From NCBI RefSeq assembly GCF_030272615.1, contig NC_081411.1, positions 829,488,897 to 829,552,896 of the forward strand: 64,000 nt of DNA. Reading direction: 5' to 3'. Made by a program: the position numbers and the translations under genes. The stretch is from Cryptomeria japonica. Taxonomy: Eukaryota; Streptophyta; Pinopsida; Cupressales; Cupressaceae. This document shows, piece after piece, positions 1 to 11,500 of this stretch (its first letter is position 1; every line of letters begins with the position of its first letter). The notes under the pieces are model-generated. The model did not search any database. It worked only from the letters and a program-made list of their open reading frames with translations, and was not told the DNA's origin.

Positions 1-533
1 CATCTTTGGCAGACTTGAACCTTGCTTCAAACAATTTTCTGAGAGTTGCCCAATTTGTGATACAAGCATTTGTAAGATGATAGAACCAATCAGCAGCAAC
101 TCCATGCAAAGTCTCAATGAATAGTCTCACCAAAACATCTTCATGCTCAACACCTAGGACTCCACATGCGATGTAGAAGGCAGCAATGTGTTTGTCCGGG
201 TGTTGAGAACCATCCCCCAAAAATTTGGGTAAATTTTTTCACGTACCTTTGGGAAGTTCATGCAAAGGTGTGGTCAAGTTCAAAGCACCAAAAGTAGTAC
301 CCCAAGGTCCAGGAGAAACCATCCTTAACAAATTATAGGGTGGTATTACAATAAAAATTTCAAGTGGAACAATTGAAACTTGCAAACTAGACGCCTCACT
401 TGGTATGGGAGATCACCATGCAGATGGAGGAAAACTTTGTGTCTGTTGCAAAGAAGAAATCATCCATGGAGGTGTCACAAAGGGAAAATTAAATTGCTGA
501 AATACTTCAAAAGTAGGATCAACAATTCCTAGT
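1..533 (-). pseudogene. Ty3/gypsy-type gag remnant (5' part of the ORF, cut by the window edge)
   Basis: Read on the minus strand, about 300 down to 1 translates to a retrotransposon gag-like stretch. It contains the blocks GDGSQHPDKHIAAFY, GVLGVEHEDVLVRLF and GVAADWFYHL, then a WATLRKLFEARF segment, which is the usual order of the Retrotrans_gag fold (aromatic/W-rich helices). A TGA lies just upstream of the conserved part, near 237-239. The sequence before it, back to about 533, is weakly coding and carries another stop. The ORF runs off position 1, so its C-terminal half, protease and pol are outside the window. The assignment rests on motif recognition only; a captured or domesticated gag cannot be excluded, but the internal stop argues for a dead element. 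Confidence 0.6.
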
Positions 534-1800
534 AATCGCTGCCCACGAGTGTAACTTCGATCAGCCAGATTAGAAAATGAAGAAAAACAACAATATGGAA
601 ATTACAATGAAAGTGCACTGCAACCCAAAAGACAAATTGGTTGCACGTCGCTCCCTAGTAGATTTGCCAAAAAGCTATTGGGTGAATATTTTTTCACTAG
701 TGTACTAATGACAAAATATATAATTCACACAAAGCTATGCTAAGAAATTAATCTCTCCTATCATCAAGGGGAGGCTCCCTATGAAATTTCTCCTCTAATT
801 AATAAGAAATTAAATTTATGGGTTGGTGTTGGGCATATAACTCTATTTTTTCAGAGTTTATGTATTCTCCCTTCACCTGGTTACAATTTCTCTATCTCTT
901 TAGATACTTAAAGAAACTAACTATGAATCTAACAAACTACACCAAGAGTTACCATTAAGAAGCACAAAGTCTCCTTGAAGGTAACACTAACTCAAACTGA
1001 TTATTACAAATCAAACAATTAGAAATTTAGCTTGTAGCTCAAAGTCTTCAAGTATAAATTTCTAATCCTTTAAACTACAAGTAACTGCAACAATACAAAG
1101 CTTACCACTAATTACTTAATTTATTAGAAGATTTCCCAAATATGCTAAGAGCACATAGTCTGCTTGCATGATTTAGGATCTCTTTAACCCACATAAAAAT
1201 ATCTTCAAGATCAAAGAAACAAAGAACATATACATTCAATGGACATAGGAACATTAAATTATATAAACAATTTCCTTGATACAACACAAAGTTTGAGATC
1301 AACAAAACTATTTTCTTTATTTGCTTGATAGAATTTCCACCACAAAAAGCCCAAAGTCTTAGCTGGTGACAAAATATTCACCCAACATCTCTATTGGGGC
1401 TATAGATGCCTGACTGGCAGTAGAGTTATTTTAAGGATGACCTTGCACAAAACATATTGGTTGACTTCACCTACGTAGCTTGGGCCCAGTTTCATCTGTT
1501 TATCTACATTATTCAAAATGATGGAGTAATAAATCATACACACACATACACACTTATGAGTTAATCCTATTCAATTTTGGACTTGGTTGTTTGTTCATTG
1601 GTTCACTCATCTTTTTCTCTTATACCTCCTTTTGAATGATAGTAGCCTTAGGCATCAGGTTAAACAGAGATTATGAAGTTCTAAAATGCCTAGAGTCATT
1701 TTTCCTAGATAGTTGCCTTTTGTTATGCTCGACATACCTACCCCCCATTAGTTTCCTTGTGTTGAAATTATGGGTCCCATTTTTTTCTTTATGTTGCTTT
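534..1800. other. intergenic, AT-rich, no recognisable gene
   Basis: I see no ORF with family features in either direction. Short peptides of up to about 65 residues occur but have low-complexity, Leu/Phe/Asn-rich composition typical of AT-rich non-coding DNA. A short inverted match (AATATTCACCCAA at about 1365 against its complement near 680-693) may mark a decayed repeat end, but it is too short to use. Confidence 0.4.
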
Positions 1801-1829
1801 GTTTCTTTTGGTTTTTGCTTCTTTCACCT

Positions 1830-2780
1830 CAGAACCCCAGAGTTCTCGAGTCCTGAGGTCTCTTTTCTTTTGGTTTTTGCTTTGTCCAACTCAGAACCCT
1901 GGAGTCCCGAGGTTGGTCTCTTTGTGCTTGTTAGTGCACCTACCTTAAAACTTCGGAGCCCCAAAGTCCCAAAGTGGTGCATTGTCTTGTGTTTTTTGTA
2001 ATACACCTCAGAACTCCAGAGTCTCAAAGTCCCGAGGTGTGTTTGTTGTTGTCTACCCCAGAACTCCAAATCCCCGGAGTCCTGAGGTATGTTATGTTTT
2101 GTATGTCAACCCTAGAACTCTGAAAACCTAGACTCCCAAGGTTGATCCTTGTTTTCTTGATTTTTCTCCCTCACCTCGGAACCCCAGAGTCCCGAGGTGA
2201 GGTGTTTTCTCTTTGGTTTTTATTGTCGACCCCGGAGTCCCGAGGTCCTCTTTAAGGCATTTGTATGGATGAGGTTCGGGGGGGGTGTTAGAAATATGAG
2301 TAGTAAACTTTTTAAAGTTCATTTCTACATTCAACCTTCTAGAGAACTTTCTTTACTTGCCTCCTAGACTTTGTACCTCCGTCCTTCCGAGATCCTTTCG
2401 CATTCTTGGGCAATTTTTCTTACCAGGTTGGTGATTTTTCTTCCCCTCCTTATTGTTTGTAGTGTAGATCTTCTTCTTGTGGCAGTTTTTCTTATTTTTG
2501 TTTTCCATGTTTACTTTTTTCCTTCCCACATGCCATAGTTCTACCACGGACCCTCGGAGTTCTGAGTTAGTTGCTTTTATCAAGCCTAGAACTTTAGAAC
2601 CTTGGAGTTCTGGATCCATTTGCAACCCATCAATCCCAGAACCTTGGAACCCTAGAGTTCAGGACTTCGTTCATGCCTACCAACTGGGGAATCCCATAAC
2701 CCTGTAGTTCCAGAGTTTTTCTAAGCTTGCCTATCCCAGAACCTTGGAACCCCAGAGTCTTGAGGTAAATGAAGTGTTTT
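1830..2780. repeat. degenerate hairpin repeats (ACCTCGGAACCCCAGAG..CCCGAGGT type)
   Basis: At least ten loosely spaced copies of a roughly 25-30 bp GC-richer unit are visible. It begins like ACCTCGGAACCCCAGAGT and ends like CCCGAGGT, so each unit can fold back on itself through ACCTCGG/CCGAGGT arms. Good copies lie at about 1827-1860, 1890-1915, 2006-2040, 2050-2090, 2175-2205 and 2733-2766. The units are separated by 40-60 bp of T-rich DNA containing TTTTGGTTTTTG-like words. Overlapping ORFs on both strands are by-products of the repetition. I do not recognise the repeat family. Confidence 0.6.
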
Positions 2781-2834
2781 ATGTTTTCTATCAGGTATTG
2801 ACACTTGTTTCCTTCTTGCAGATTCAAGCAATTA

Positions 2835-4222
2835 GATGGACCCAACTTCTAGCAAGAGAGGCAAGGGCATTGATCAAGTTCTGGAAACTATGAAGTACCA
2901 TTACCAAGGGCATGTGTTACGCTTCAAAGTTGGATGATCAAATTAAATGGGTTACTGATACTAAGATCAGGCACTTCAAAATTGAAGACATTAAAACCTA
3001 GTTGGACAAACCAAGGTTCAAAGCCCCACAGATGATGATAAAGATATCAGGCCTAGTAGAGGCTACCATCTTCCCACAGTTAGTGTAGGCTCCAGAGTTT
3101 ATAATGACAATTTCCCAATTCTATGACCCTGACACTAGGAAATGCATAGATCCACAAAGTAAAACAGTGATAGATTTATCCCCTGATATGCTGGTATTTG
3201 TGTTCGGCATCGCAACTAGAGATGAGATATTCCTCTCAAGTGAAGAGGAAGCCTTGAAGGTATGGAATGACAATGCGACCTCAAACAAGAGGCATATGAA
3301 TGAAAATTGGTTGGAGGAAGAGAGGATAACAGGTCTAAAGAATACAAAGATACTGAGGGTAGACTTTAGAGAGCCCCAAAGAGACCTGATCATCATGTTA
3401 ATCAAGGCCTCTGGCAAGCCTTACTACAAACACTTTCACCCATGGATGTTCCAATTCATGACAACCATCCTAGTAGGAAATTAGTATTTTGACTGGCCTT
3501 AAATCCTTTCGGACAACATATGCAGATAGTTGAAATAATTCCACCAGACTTAGAAGTTCTTCTTTACCTCTTATGTCATTTGGGTGGCCGCAAGAGTTGG
3601 CAAATTTCTAGGCTTACAGGTTGAAGGTCAACTAGGGGATGAAGAAGGCTAGAAGAAGGTATGGGAATATTATTCCCAATTCCCCCTCATCTATGCAAAG
3701 GCCCATTTTAAAAGGATAAATAATGCCTTCTTTTTTCTTGTAACTATTAAACTGACAAGGGATACAAGATATAGGATTAGTCCAGAGGCCATGTCTATCA
3801 TTCAAGAGTGGGCATGTTGGTTTATACAAAACCCACACTCCACATATATAAGGGTCAGTGGGTTTACAGGAAACCCAATGATGTTTCCAAGGTACTGTAA
3901 TAACTAGATTATCTTAATAGAATATGTCAGGCAACTACTAGGTCTCCAATCCCTCTTGTCATCAAGGCACAAAACAGGGATTAACTTTTCAGTATCTATT
4001 GGGTATTTCTCTTGCTCAAAGATATAGGTGGTAAAGTTGGCAGAGCTAGAGCTCCAAGATTTGAATCTTAAAGAATTTTATTATGCTAGGGAATTCTATG
4101 ATCCCTATGGGAAACTCAAGCAAACTATGCCTAAGGCATATGAGGGGCATAAGCCTAGACTGGAGGATTTTTGGGCAAACCTCCAAGATAGTTTTAAAGT
4201 GAGAGAAAAATACAACAGATGA
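2835..4222 (+). pseudogene. unrecognised ORF remnant, several stops
   Basis: An ATG at 2835 opens a short reading frame. The best open part is 3104-3484, with blocks such as SQFYDPDTRKCIDPQ and ILRVDFREPQRDLIIMLIKA. Similar coding flavour then continues through stops to 4028-4222, with LAELELQDLNLKEFYYAREF followed by a charged tail. The style (acidic, with SPEAM- and W-containing helices and plant-mobile-element-like tempo) recalls the plant transposon-associated domains often captured inside non-autonomous LTR elements, but I cannot name the family. The frame ends about 160-200 bp before an LTR-like tail (4380-4710), so it may be the cargo of a non-autonomous retroelement. Multiple in-frame stops and shifts make it non-functional as written. 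Confidence 0.45.
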
Positions 4223-4379
4223 TCTATAGATAGCTTGGAAATAATTCTTGGAGGAGTAGAGATACCGGTAGCAGTTCAGGGTTTATAAATCGGTACAGAG
4301 AAGAGACAGAACCAGAACTCTATTTGGAATAACAGATGCATTCTTGAGTTCATTTTCAATAATTTACTTTAGCAGAAAG

Positions 4380-4710
4380 CTTGTTGTAAGTGAGGTTCTT
4401 TAGTGATGAGCAGTATGCTCTAGGCAATGTGCCTTCCTGCAAGTGCAGGCCCCTATTATATGTAATATCTTTTCATACGGCCAGTGAACTGATATTGTGG
4501 GTCACAAATCCCATCGTGGTTTTTCCTCATTGAGGTTTTCCATGTATAAATCCTATGTGTTATGGTGTTCATTTATGTGGATGGTTTATTTTCTCCTTGC
4601 TATATGTTTTTTTTTACTGGTTTATATATGCATGGTATAAAAAGATAAAAATTGTTCATTCTGACAGAACATTGATTCACCCCCCCTCTCAGTGTTCTTG
4701 GATCCCAACA
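4380..4710 (+). mobile_element. 3' part of a copia-type LTR, same family as copia B
   Basis: The segment around 4405-4450 (GAGCAGTATGCTCTAGG, then TGTGCCTTCCTGCA) matches the copia B LTRs at about 28808-28860 and 34478-34530. It is followed, as there, by a GTGGTTTTTCC word, GAGGTTTTCCATGTATAAAT, and a terminal TTCACCCCCCCTCTCAG stretch ending in CAACA at 4710. The 5' part of this LTR cannot be separated from the ORF remnant upstream. No PBS follows at 4711, so it is a 3' LTR tail or a solo remnant. Confidence 0.6.
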
Positions 4711-4713
4711 ATA

Positions 4714-4870
4714 ATATGATATTATATATATAATATATGTATATACATATAATATATAATTTTAATATATAATATATAATATATAATATATAATTTTAAT
4801 ATATAATATATAATATTTATATATATATGTATAATATAATATATAATCTATTAAGTATATATAAATACAC
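4714..4870. repeat. AT microsatellite, TATAATATA-type
   Basis: About 150 bp consist almost only of A and T in an irregular TAATATA/ATATAT pattern. It begins directly after the LTR tail that ends at 4710 and leads into a CT-rich tract. No gene is present. Confidence 0.9.
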
Positions 4871-4884
4871 ATATAAGTGTATTG

Positions 4885-5125
4885 TCTCCCCCTCTCAAGC
4901 GCGTACACGATGCCTCTCTTTCTCTCCCTCTCACTCTCTCTCTTTCTCTCCCTCTCACTCTCTCCCCCCCCTCTCTCTCTCCTTCTCTCTCCCTCTCCCT
5001 CTCCCTCTCCCTTTCCCTCTCCCTCTCTCTCCCTCCCTCTATTTCTCTCCCCTTCTCCCTTCCTCCATACCCCATCCCTCTCTCTCTTCTTCTCTCCCCC
5101 CCTCCCTCCCTCCATACCCCACTGC
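4885..5125. repeat. polypyrimidine tract, (CT/CCT)n
   Basis: About 240 bp are nearly all C and T on the plus strand (CTCTCTCC, CCCTCCCTCC and similar words), interrupted by CCATACCCC. Long ORFs here on both strands are artefacts of the repeat (Leu/Ser/Pro on one strand, Arg/Glu/Gly on the other). The embedded word CTTCCTCCATACCCC recurs in the tract at 13,807-14,270. Confidence 0.9.
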
Positions 5126-5353
5126 AACCGTGTCTACACTTCTATAGAAGTAAGTGAATTTATTTCTTGTCTATAACTGCATCTTTTATTTTAATCATGT
5201 ATGATCTCCTAATAAAATTGACTGATGGATTTGTGTGTGTGTATTGAATAGGAGGAAGAAGGGTGTGAAATTGAACCATGGGTGCATCACCATGACAAAT
5301 AAGGAAACCTATAGCAATATTCTACTCGAATGTGTTTTTAATGAGAAGAGAAG

Positions 5354-5683
5354 ATGTGGAAAATAGTGTCAACAAAGAAAAATGATGAGTCAGCCTACCT
5401 GCAATATGTTTTTCACAAGGAAACAACTAGTAGGAAGAGAAAGAGGGAGAGTAAAATAGATGATGTCACAGAGAATGATAGTGGTGGGTATGTGAGAGTT
5501 CCCATGCTATTACACAACGCTTGTCATCTAAAGAAATTGAAGTTTGTTGTAAGCATGGGAGTGGTAGTATATGATGATCATCACTTGTCAAAAGGACTAG
5601 AAGGGTACACACCCATGAAAGAAATCAAGTGTGTAATTCCTATAGTCATGATCAAGATCAGTCCTATAGCCTTGAAAATTTAA
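5354..5683 (+). CDS. small unrecognised ORF (109 codons), possible exon of an element gene
   Basis: An ATG-initiated open frame of 109 codons has a basic patch (SRKRKRESK, about residues 27-35) that looks like a nuclear localisation signal, and a later VPMLLHNACHLKKLKF segment. An AG acceptor-like site with a pyrimidine-poor lead lies at about 5250, and coding flavour begins shortly after it in another frame, so this could be an exon rather than a free-standing gene. I recognise no family. It lies between simple-sequence tracts that were continuous with those at 13,807-14,270 before copia A inserted, so it might belong to the 5' part of DNA transposon copy 1. That link is inference only. Confidence 0.3.
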   Translation: MWKIVSTKKNDESAYLQYVFHKETTSRKRKRESKIDDVTENDSGGYVRVPMLLHNACHLKKLKFVVSMGVVVYDDHHLSKGLEGYTPMKEIKCVIPIVMIKISPIALKI

Positions 5684-5884
5684 GAGCATCATATGTTTTA
5701 GAAAGGAAGTACTCTTAGGGTTAGGTCAAGCTCTTACACTTTCTTTTTAGTGAAGCCTCATTGTTTATTCACTCGGAGTCTCTCTTATACAGACAATGGT
5801 CTAACTTACCTATATCAAAACTAAACTACCAATGTTCTATTGTATGATGTTCTATTCATAATGTTAAATAATATATCATTTTAT

Positions 5885-6665
5885 TAGCCCACCATATGAC
5901 CCCTTAGGTGCCATTAGAGGTTATATTGTTTCCTAAGAGTTCATAGGGTGTCCTATGACCCCTTAGGACACGACATGATCCCTTAAGACACCATACGACC
6001 CATAATGACACCATATGGTGTCCTAAGGGGTTATAGGATTCCATATGACCCCTCAAGACACCATATGACCCATAAAAACACCATATGGTGTCCTAAAGGG
6101 TCAGATGGTGTTCTATGACCCCTTAGGACACTATTTGGTGTCTTTATAGGTCCTATGGTGTGATAAGGGATCATATAGTGTCCTACGACCCCTTAGGACA
6201 TCCGATGACCCCTTAGATGTTGTTAGGGGTCATATGGTGTCCTATGACCCCTTAGAACACCATATGGTGTCTTTATGTGTCTTATGGTGTCCTATGACCC
6301 CTAGGACACCTTATGAACCCTTAGGAACATATGGTGTTGTTAGGGGTCATATGGTTTCCTAAGGGGTCATATTGTCTCCTATGACCCCTTAGGACATCAT
6401 TTGACCCATTAGGACTCCATATGGTGCCGTTACGGGTTGTATAGTGTCCTAAAAGATCATATAGTATTCTATGACCCCTTAGAACACCATTTGGTGTCAT
6501 TATGGGTCGTATGGTGTGCTAAGGGGTCATATGGTGTCCTATGTCCCCTTAGGACTCCATATGACCTCTTATGTGTCGTTATGGGTCATATGGTGTACTA
6601 AGGAGTCATATGGTGTCCTATGACCCCTTAGTACACATGGATGGATCCCTAGAATACCATATGAC
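5885..6665. repeat. array of about 20-bp units in alternating orientation (TATGACCCCTTAGGACACCA)
   Basis: About 780 bp are built almost entirely from one unit of about 20 bp, close to TATGACCCCTTAGGACACCA, and its reverse complement TGGTGTCCTAAGGGGTCATA, in irregular alternation. Adjacent forward and reverse units make long perfect or near-perfect palindromes, for example around 6010-6035, 6090-6130 and 6230-6290. Units carry scattered substitutions and there are a few spacer variants (GGTGTCTTTATAGGTC). No ORF of note is present. The alternating inversion is unlike an ordinary head-to-tail satellite and would form cruciforms or hairpin transcripts. Confidence 0.85.
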
Positions 6666-6772
6666 CCTAGAAAGGGAGAGAGGGGGAGGAGAGGGATGGA
6701 ATGAGAGAGAGATAAACCTAATAGAGGAGGAGAGTGAGATAGATAGATAGAGACTGAGAGGGAGAGATAAGA

Positions 6773-6830
<58 letters not shown>

Positions 6831-7223
6831 GGAGTGGGGGAGATATAGAGAGATCTAAGAGGTGGATAGAGGGATTTGGAGAGAAAGAGAGACCTAAGAG
6901 GTGGAGGCAGGGAAGGAGAGAGAGTGTGAGAGATAGAGAGAGTATGAGTGAGAGGGAGGAAGGGATGGAATGAGAGTACAAGAGAATAGAGAGAGAGGTT
7001 CGAAGAGAGGGAGAGAGGGAGAGAGGGAGAGAGTGAGAAAGAGAGGTAATGAGAAAGGGAGAGAGGGAGGGGGAGAAGATAGGGAGAGAATGAGAGAGAA
7101 GGGGAGAGTGAGATAGAGAGATAGAGGATGAGAGGAAGAGACTTCGGAGAGAAAGAATGGGAGAGATAGAGAGAGACTTCAGTAAAAAGTAGAGACTTGA
7201 TTCTCTCCCCTTCTCTCTTCCTT
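6666..7223. repeat. polypurine tract, (GA)n with GAGGGAGA minisatellite
   Basis: About 550 bp of G and A, including an uninterrupted GA dinucleotide run at about 6779-6827, then irregular GGGAGAGA words. Near 7,195 the strand bias flips to CT, which continues (after copia A is removed) at 13,807. Confidence 0.9.
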
Positions 7224-7228
7224 CATAC

Positions 7229-8192
7229 TGTTAGGTCCCAGAGACAATTGAGAGGGGGTGGGTGGGGTGAATTAGTTCTCCAATAAATTCAACCAAAATT
7301 AACTTAACCAAAACTTAATGCTTAATACCAGTAAACCAAACTTTATGTCGGTAGACAGTTTTAATAGTTAATTGCAATACCGGTAAAGATTAATGCATGA
7401 AATAGAAAGACAATAAAATCTACAACACATAACACCTATATTTGTATGTGGAAAACTTGTAAGGGGAAAAACCACAGTGGGAAGCCTTACCCACAATCAA
7501 ATGATACTATTGCAGATAGTATTTGTTTACAATATGGATTCCGCACATGCAAAAAGGCCAGATGCCTAGAACTCACTGCTCAATCACAAATGAGCATCAT
7601 ACTGACTACAATTGGATAGTTAAATCCAATGATAATGTACTAAATAAAATAGCATCTTCATATGCTAGATACAGTACCATTTTAGTTTTGATTGCCTTCA
7701 CAAAATCCTCCTTCAACCTTCAAATGATGTCTGTGTGTATAGGTCTTCTTATTTTCACATATACCTTATTGCAATCCTTTTCACATTCACAATTCCATCT
7801 CCATATTTGATCTTACAAATAAGATCTTACATATATACCATAACCTAATACCAATTGAATAGGTCGGCTCACTAAAAGATATTACAATAAAATCAATTAC
7901 AAACAAATCAATACTCGATGCATGATGTTGGCTCAATGCATTTACAATAATAATAAATCATCTCCATAACATGTCATGTTGATCTGGAATAGATAGGTCT
8001 ATTGGTGCTTATCCTGGACCTATTTGCCAGTAACAACAAATATGCAAACCCGAATAACCATTTAACCAAATCTCCAAAACCAAGTGATCGAATAACATAA
8101 CCAAAGTCTCAAAGTGCTAATAAGTGTTGACAAGTGATGACAAGTGTTGGCATAAATGACAAAAGCATATCAACATATCCAAAATACCAACA
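7229..8192 (-). repeat. 3' LTR of copia A (964 bp)
   Basis: Direct repeat of 12753-13801, sharing the TGTTAGGTC(C/T)CAGAGACAATTGAG start and the CATATCCAAAATACCAACA end. It lacks an internal stretch of about 85 bp that the other LTR has around 13605-13715. The LTR/PPT boundary at 8192/8193 fixes its end. Confidence 0.93.
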
Positions 8193-8534
8193 ATCTCCCC
8201 CTTTGGCATTGATGGCAACACAAGATGGAAAAACCATCAAAGTGCCAAAACCAACAATCTCCCAAAGAGAACATTAACTAGAAATAAAAAATACATAATA
8301 TCTCTCCCCAAAGGATAAAGTCTCTCCCCCTACGAATAATATTTGTTATCCATGTGTTTTTCATATCAATCTCTCCCCCTTTGACATTAAATGCCAAAGA
8401 AATACAAAACCAAATGCAAAATACCAACTCATTCAATATACCAACTACTCCCCTTGAGAAGTAGCTCTCCTCATCAAAGCCAAAATAAAAGATTTCTCTA
8501 TTAATTCTGCTGGTTGATGAAAAACATCAACTGT

Positions 8535-11500
8535 CTAAGTCTCTACTGGTGGGGGTAGGACTCCAAGTTGCTTTCTAAAATACTCAAATGTTTCCTTAGG
8601 CAAAGGCTTTGTAAAAATATCTGCAATCTTCTCTTTAGTATTCACATAAACCAATTTCACTTCTCTTTCTTCAATATTCTCCTTTAGAAAGTTCAGTTTG
8701 ATAGAGACATGTCTAGTTTTAGAGTGAAGTACGAGGTCCTTTGATATATCAATTGCTCTTGTATTGTCATAGTAAATAGTTGTAGGTTCCTTGCAATTTA
8801 ACTTTATGTCCTTCAACATTTGCTTGATCCATAATACCTGTGTAAAATTGGTTGCTACTGCAACATATTCTGATTCTCCAGTAGATAGACTTGTACAACT
8901 TTGTTTCTTGCTTAACCATGAAATTAGTCTGGTGCCAAGAAAAAATGCTCTGTCGGTGGTACTTTTTCTATCATCCACAACTCCTACCCAATTAGCATTT
9001 GTGTATGCATATATGTCAAAATTTTCATCTCTAGGATACCATAAACCAAGATTTGTAGTGCCTTGTAGGTACCAGAAAATCCCTTTCACTGACGATTCAT
9101 GATTTTCTTTAGGAATACTTTGAAATCTTGAAACAATACATACTGCATTCATAATATCAGGTCTTGTTTATGTCAAATACAGTAAAACTCCTATCATAGA
9201 TTTGTATCTAGCCAGATTAACAGGTGTAGATTCATCCTTCAAAGATAATTTATCATTTGTAGTCATAGGTGTGCTCATCGGTTTACAATTTTCCATGCCA
9301 AATTTCTTTAGTAATTCCTTCAAGTACTTAGATTGACATAGGAATATACCTTTATTAGTCTGTGAAATCTGCAATCCTAAAAATAATTTTATCTCTCCAA
9401 TCATGGACATTTCAAATTCTTGTTGCATTTTGTTAGAAAAGTCTTTACACAAACCATCTTCTCCTCCAAATATTGTATCATCAACAAAAACTTCAATAAC
9501 CAAGATGTCATCATTAGTCACTTTGTAGTATAGATTGTTGTCTGCATTACCTTTAGTGTAACCAAGCTTCAAAAGATATTTTTCCAATCTAGCATACCAA
9601 GCTCTAGGAGCTTGTTTCAATCCATATAAAGCTTTCCTTAACCTATAAACCATGTCATTGTTATCTATCAAAGAAAATCCATCAGGTTGCTCAATGTAAA
9701 CTTCTTCTTCAAGATCTCGATTCAGAAATGCACATTTAACATCCATCTGATATACTTTATAGTTCATGTGTGCTGCAAAAGCCAATAAAAATCTGACTGC
9801 CTCAATTCTAGCTACTGGTGCAAAGGTTTCATTGTAATCAACTCCTTCTTTCTGTGAATATCCCTTACACACCAATCTTGCTTTGTTTCTGATTACCATA
9901 CCATCTTCATTAAATTTATTTATGAAAACCCATTTAGTTCCAATTACATTTTTGTCTTTAGGCCAGGGAATTAATGAACAAGTGTTATTCCTTTCAATTT
10001 GTTCCAATTCATCCTCCATTTCTTTAATCCAATATTTATCTTCACATGCTTCATTAATTTATGTAGGTTTAATTTGAGAAATAACACATACCTCCTCATT
10101 TTCCAATCTTCCTCTAGTCATAACTCCTTGAAATTTATTTCCAAATATTTGATCTTCAGAATGATTCAATCTTACATACCGGGGTGTTTTTACTTGTTGT
10201 TGTTGTTTAGTGACTGTTGAATCTCCAGATGATGCCGGTGTAACTAGATCACCATTTTGTACCAGTGTATTCCTAATAGGTTCATTTGTGATTATCTCTA
10301 TTTCTAGTTCAGAGTCAATGTACCTTGAATTTCCTCTAAATTGTTCATCAATCTTCACATTTGCACTCTCAACAATTTTCTGCAATCTCTTGTTAAAACA
10401 TCTATATGCCTTTCTCTTAGATGAATAACCAAGAAATATTCCTTCATCACTTCTAGGATCAAATTTGCCAATATACTCATCTCTTCTAATATAACATTAA
10501 CTTCCAAATATTCTAAAATATTTAATAGTAGGAGTATTACCAAACCATAGTTCATGTGGGGTCTTACCGGCTTCTCTTCTGATGTGAACTATGTTGAATG
10601 TATAAATAGTTGTATTGACCACTTCTCTCTAGTATATATGAGGTAGATTTGCTTCTAATATCATACTTCTGGTTGCATCCAAGATAGTTTTGTTTTTCCT
10701 TTCTACAACTCCATTCTGCTGGGGTGTCCGGGATGTTGACAACTATCTTCTGATCCCATTCACTTCACATAATGCATTAAATTCCTTAGATGTGAATTTA
10801 CCTCCTTGATCTGCTCTCAAACGTTTGATTTTCTTGTCAGTTTCATTTTCTACCATCACCTTGAATAGTTTGAATTTCCCAAATGCTTCAGATTTTTCTC
10901 GAAGAAAAGTAACCCAACACATTCTAGAATAGTCATCAATGATTAGCATAAAGTATCTATCTCCTTGTATACTTCTAGTTCTTGTTGGACCACATAAATC
11001 AGTATGAATTAAATCAAGAACATTGTTAGACTTCTCTAGAATACTCTTGAAAGATGCTCTAACTTGCTTTCCAAATTGACACTCCTTACATATCGGATTG
11101 TGAGGTTTAACAATCTTAGGTAAATCTCTAACAACCTTAGTAGTACTGATTTTCACAATACAATCAAAATTTACATGACAAAGTCTTTTATGCCACAACC
11201 AACTTTCATCAATATGTGCAATCAAACATGCTTTCTCATTGTTGTTCAAATGAAAGATATTACATCTAGTCTGATTACCGGTTGCAATTTCTAAACCAGT
11301 TCTGTTTAAGATTTTGCATTTACCATTCTTGAATTGTAACTAAAATCCTTTTTCAACTAATTGACCAACACTCAAAAGATTATGCTTCAAACCTTCAACA
11401 TAGTAAACATTATCAGTATTGTGCTTACCATCAAAAGATATAGTGCCTTTTCCTTTGATCAAACAAGCTTAATCATCTCCAAATCTTACTAGACCTCCAT

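Noticed and set aside
2275-2300. Poly-G followed by TGTTAGAAATATG as a PPT plus LTR start
   Set aside because: No matching LTR copy or plausible end was found downstream at the right spacing, so I did not call an LTR here.
4762-5176. Several overlapping ORFs of 74-121 codons on both strands
   Set aside because: They are translations of the CT/GA simple-sequence tract (Leu/Ser/Pro or Arg/Glu/Gly only) and have no protein-like composition.
5885-6665. CRISPR-like array
   Set aside because: There are no unique spacers. Units alternate in orientation and adjoin each other, and the context is a plant nuclear genome.
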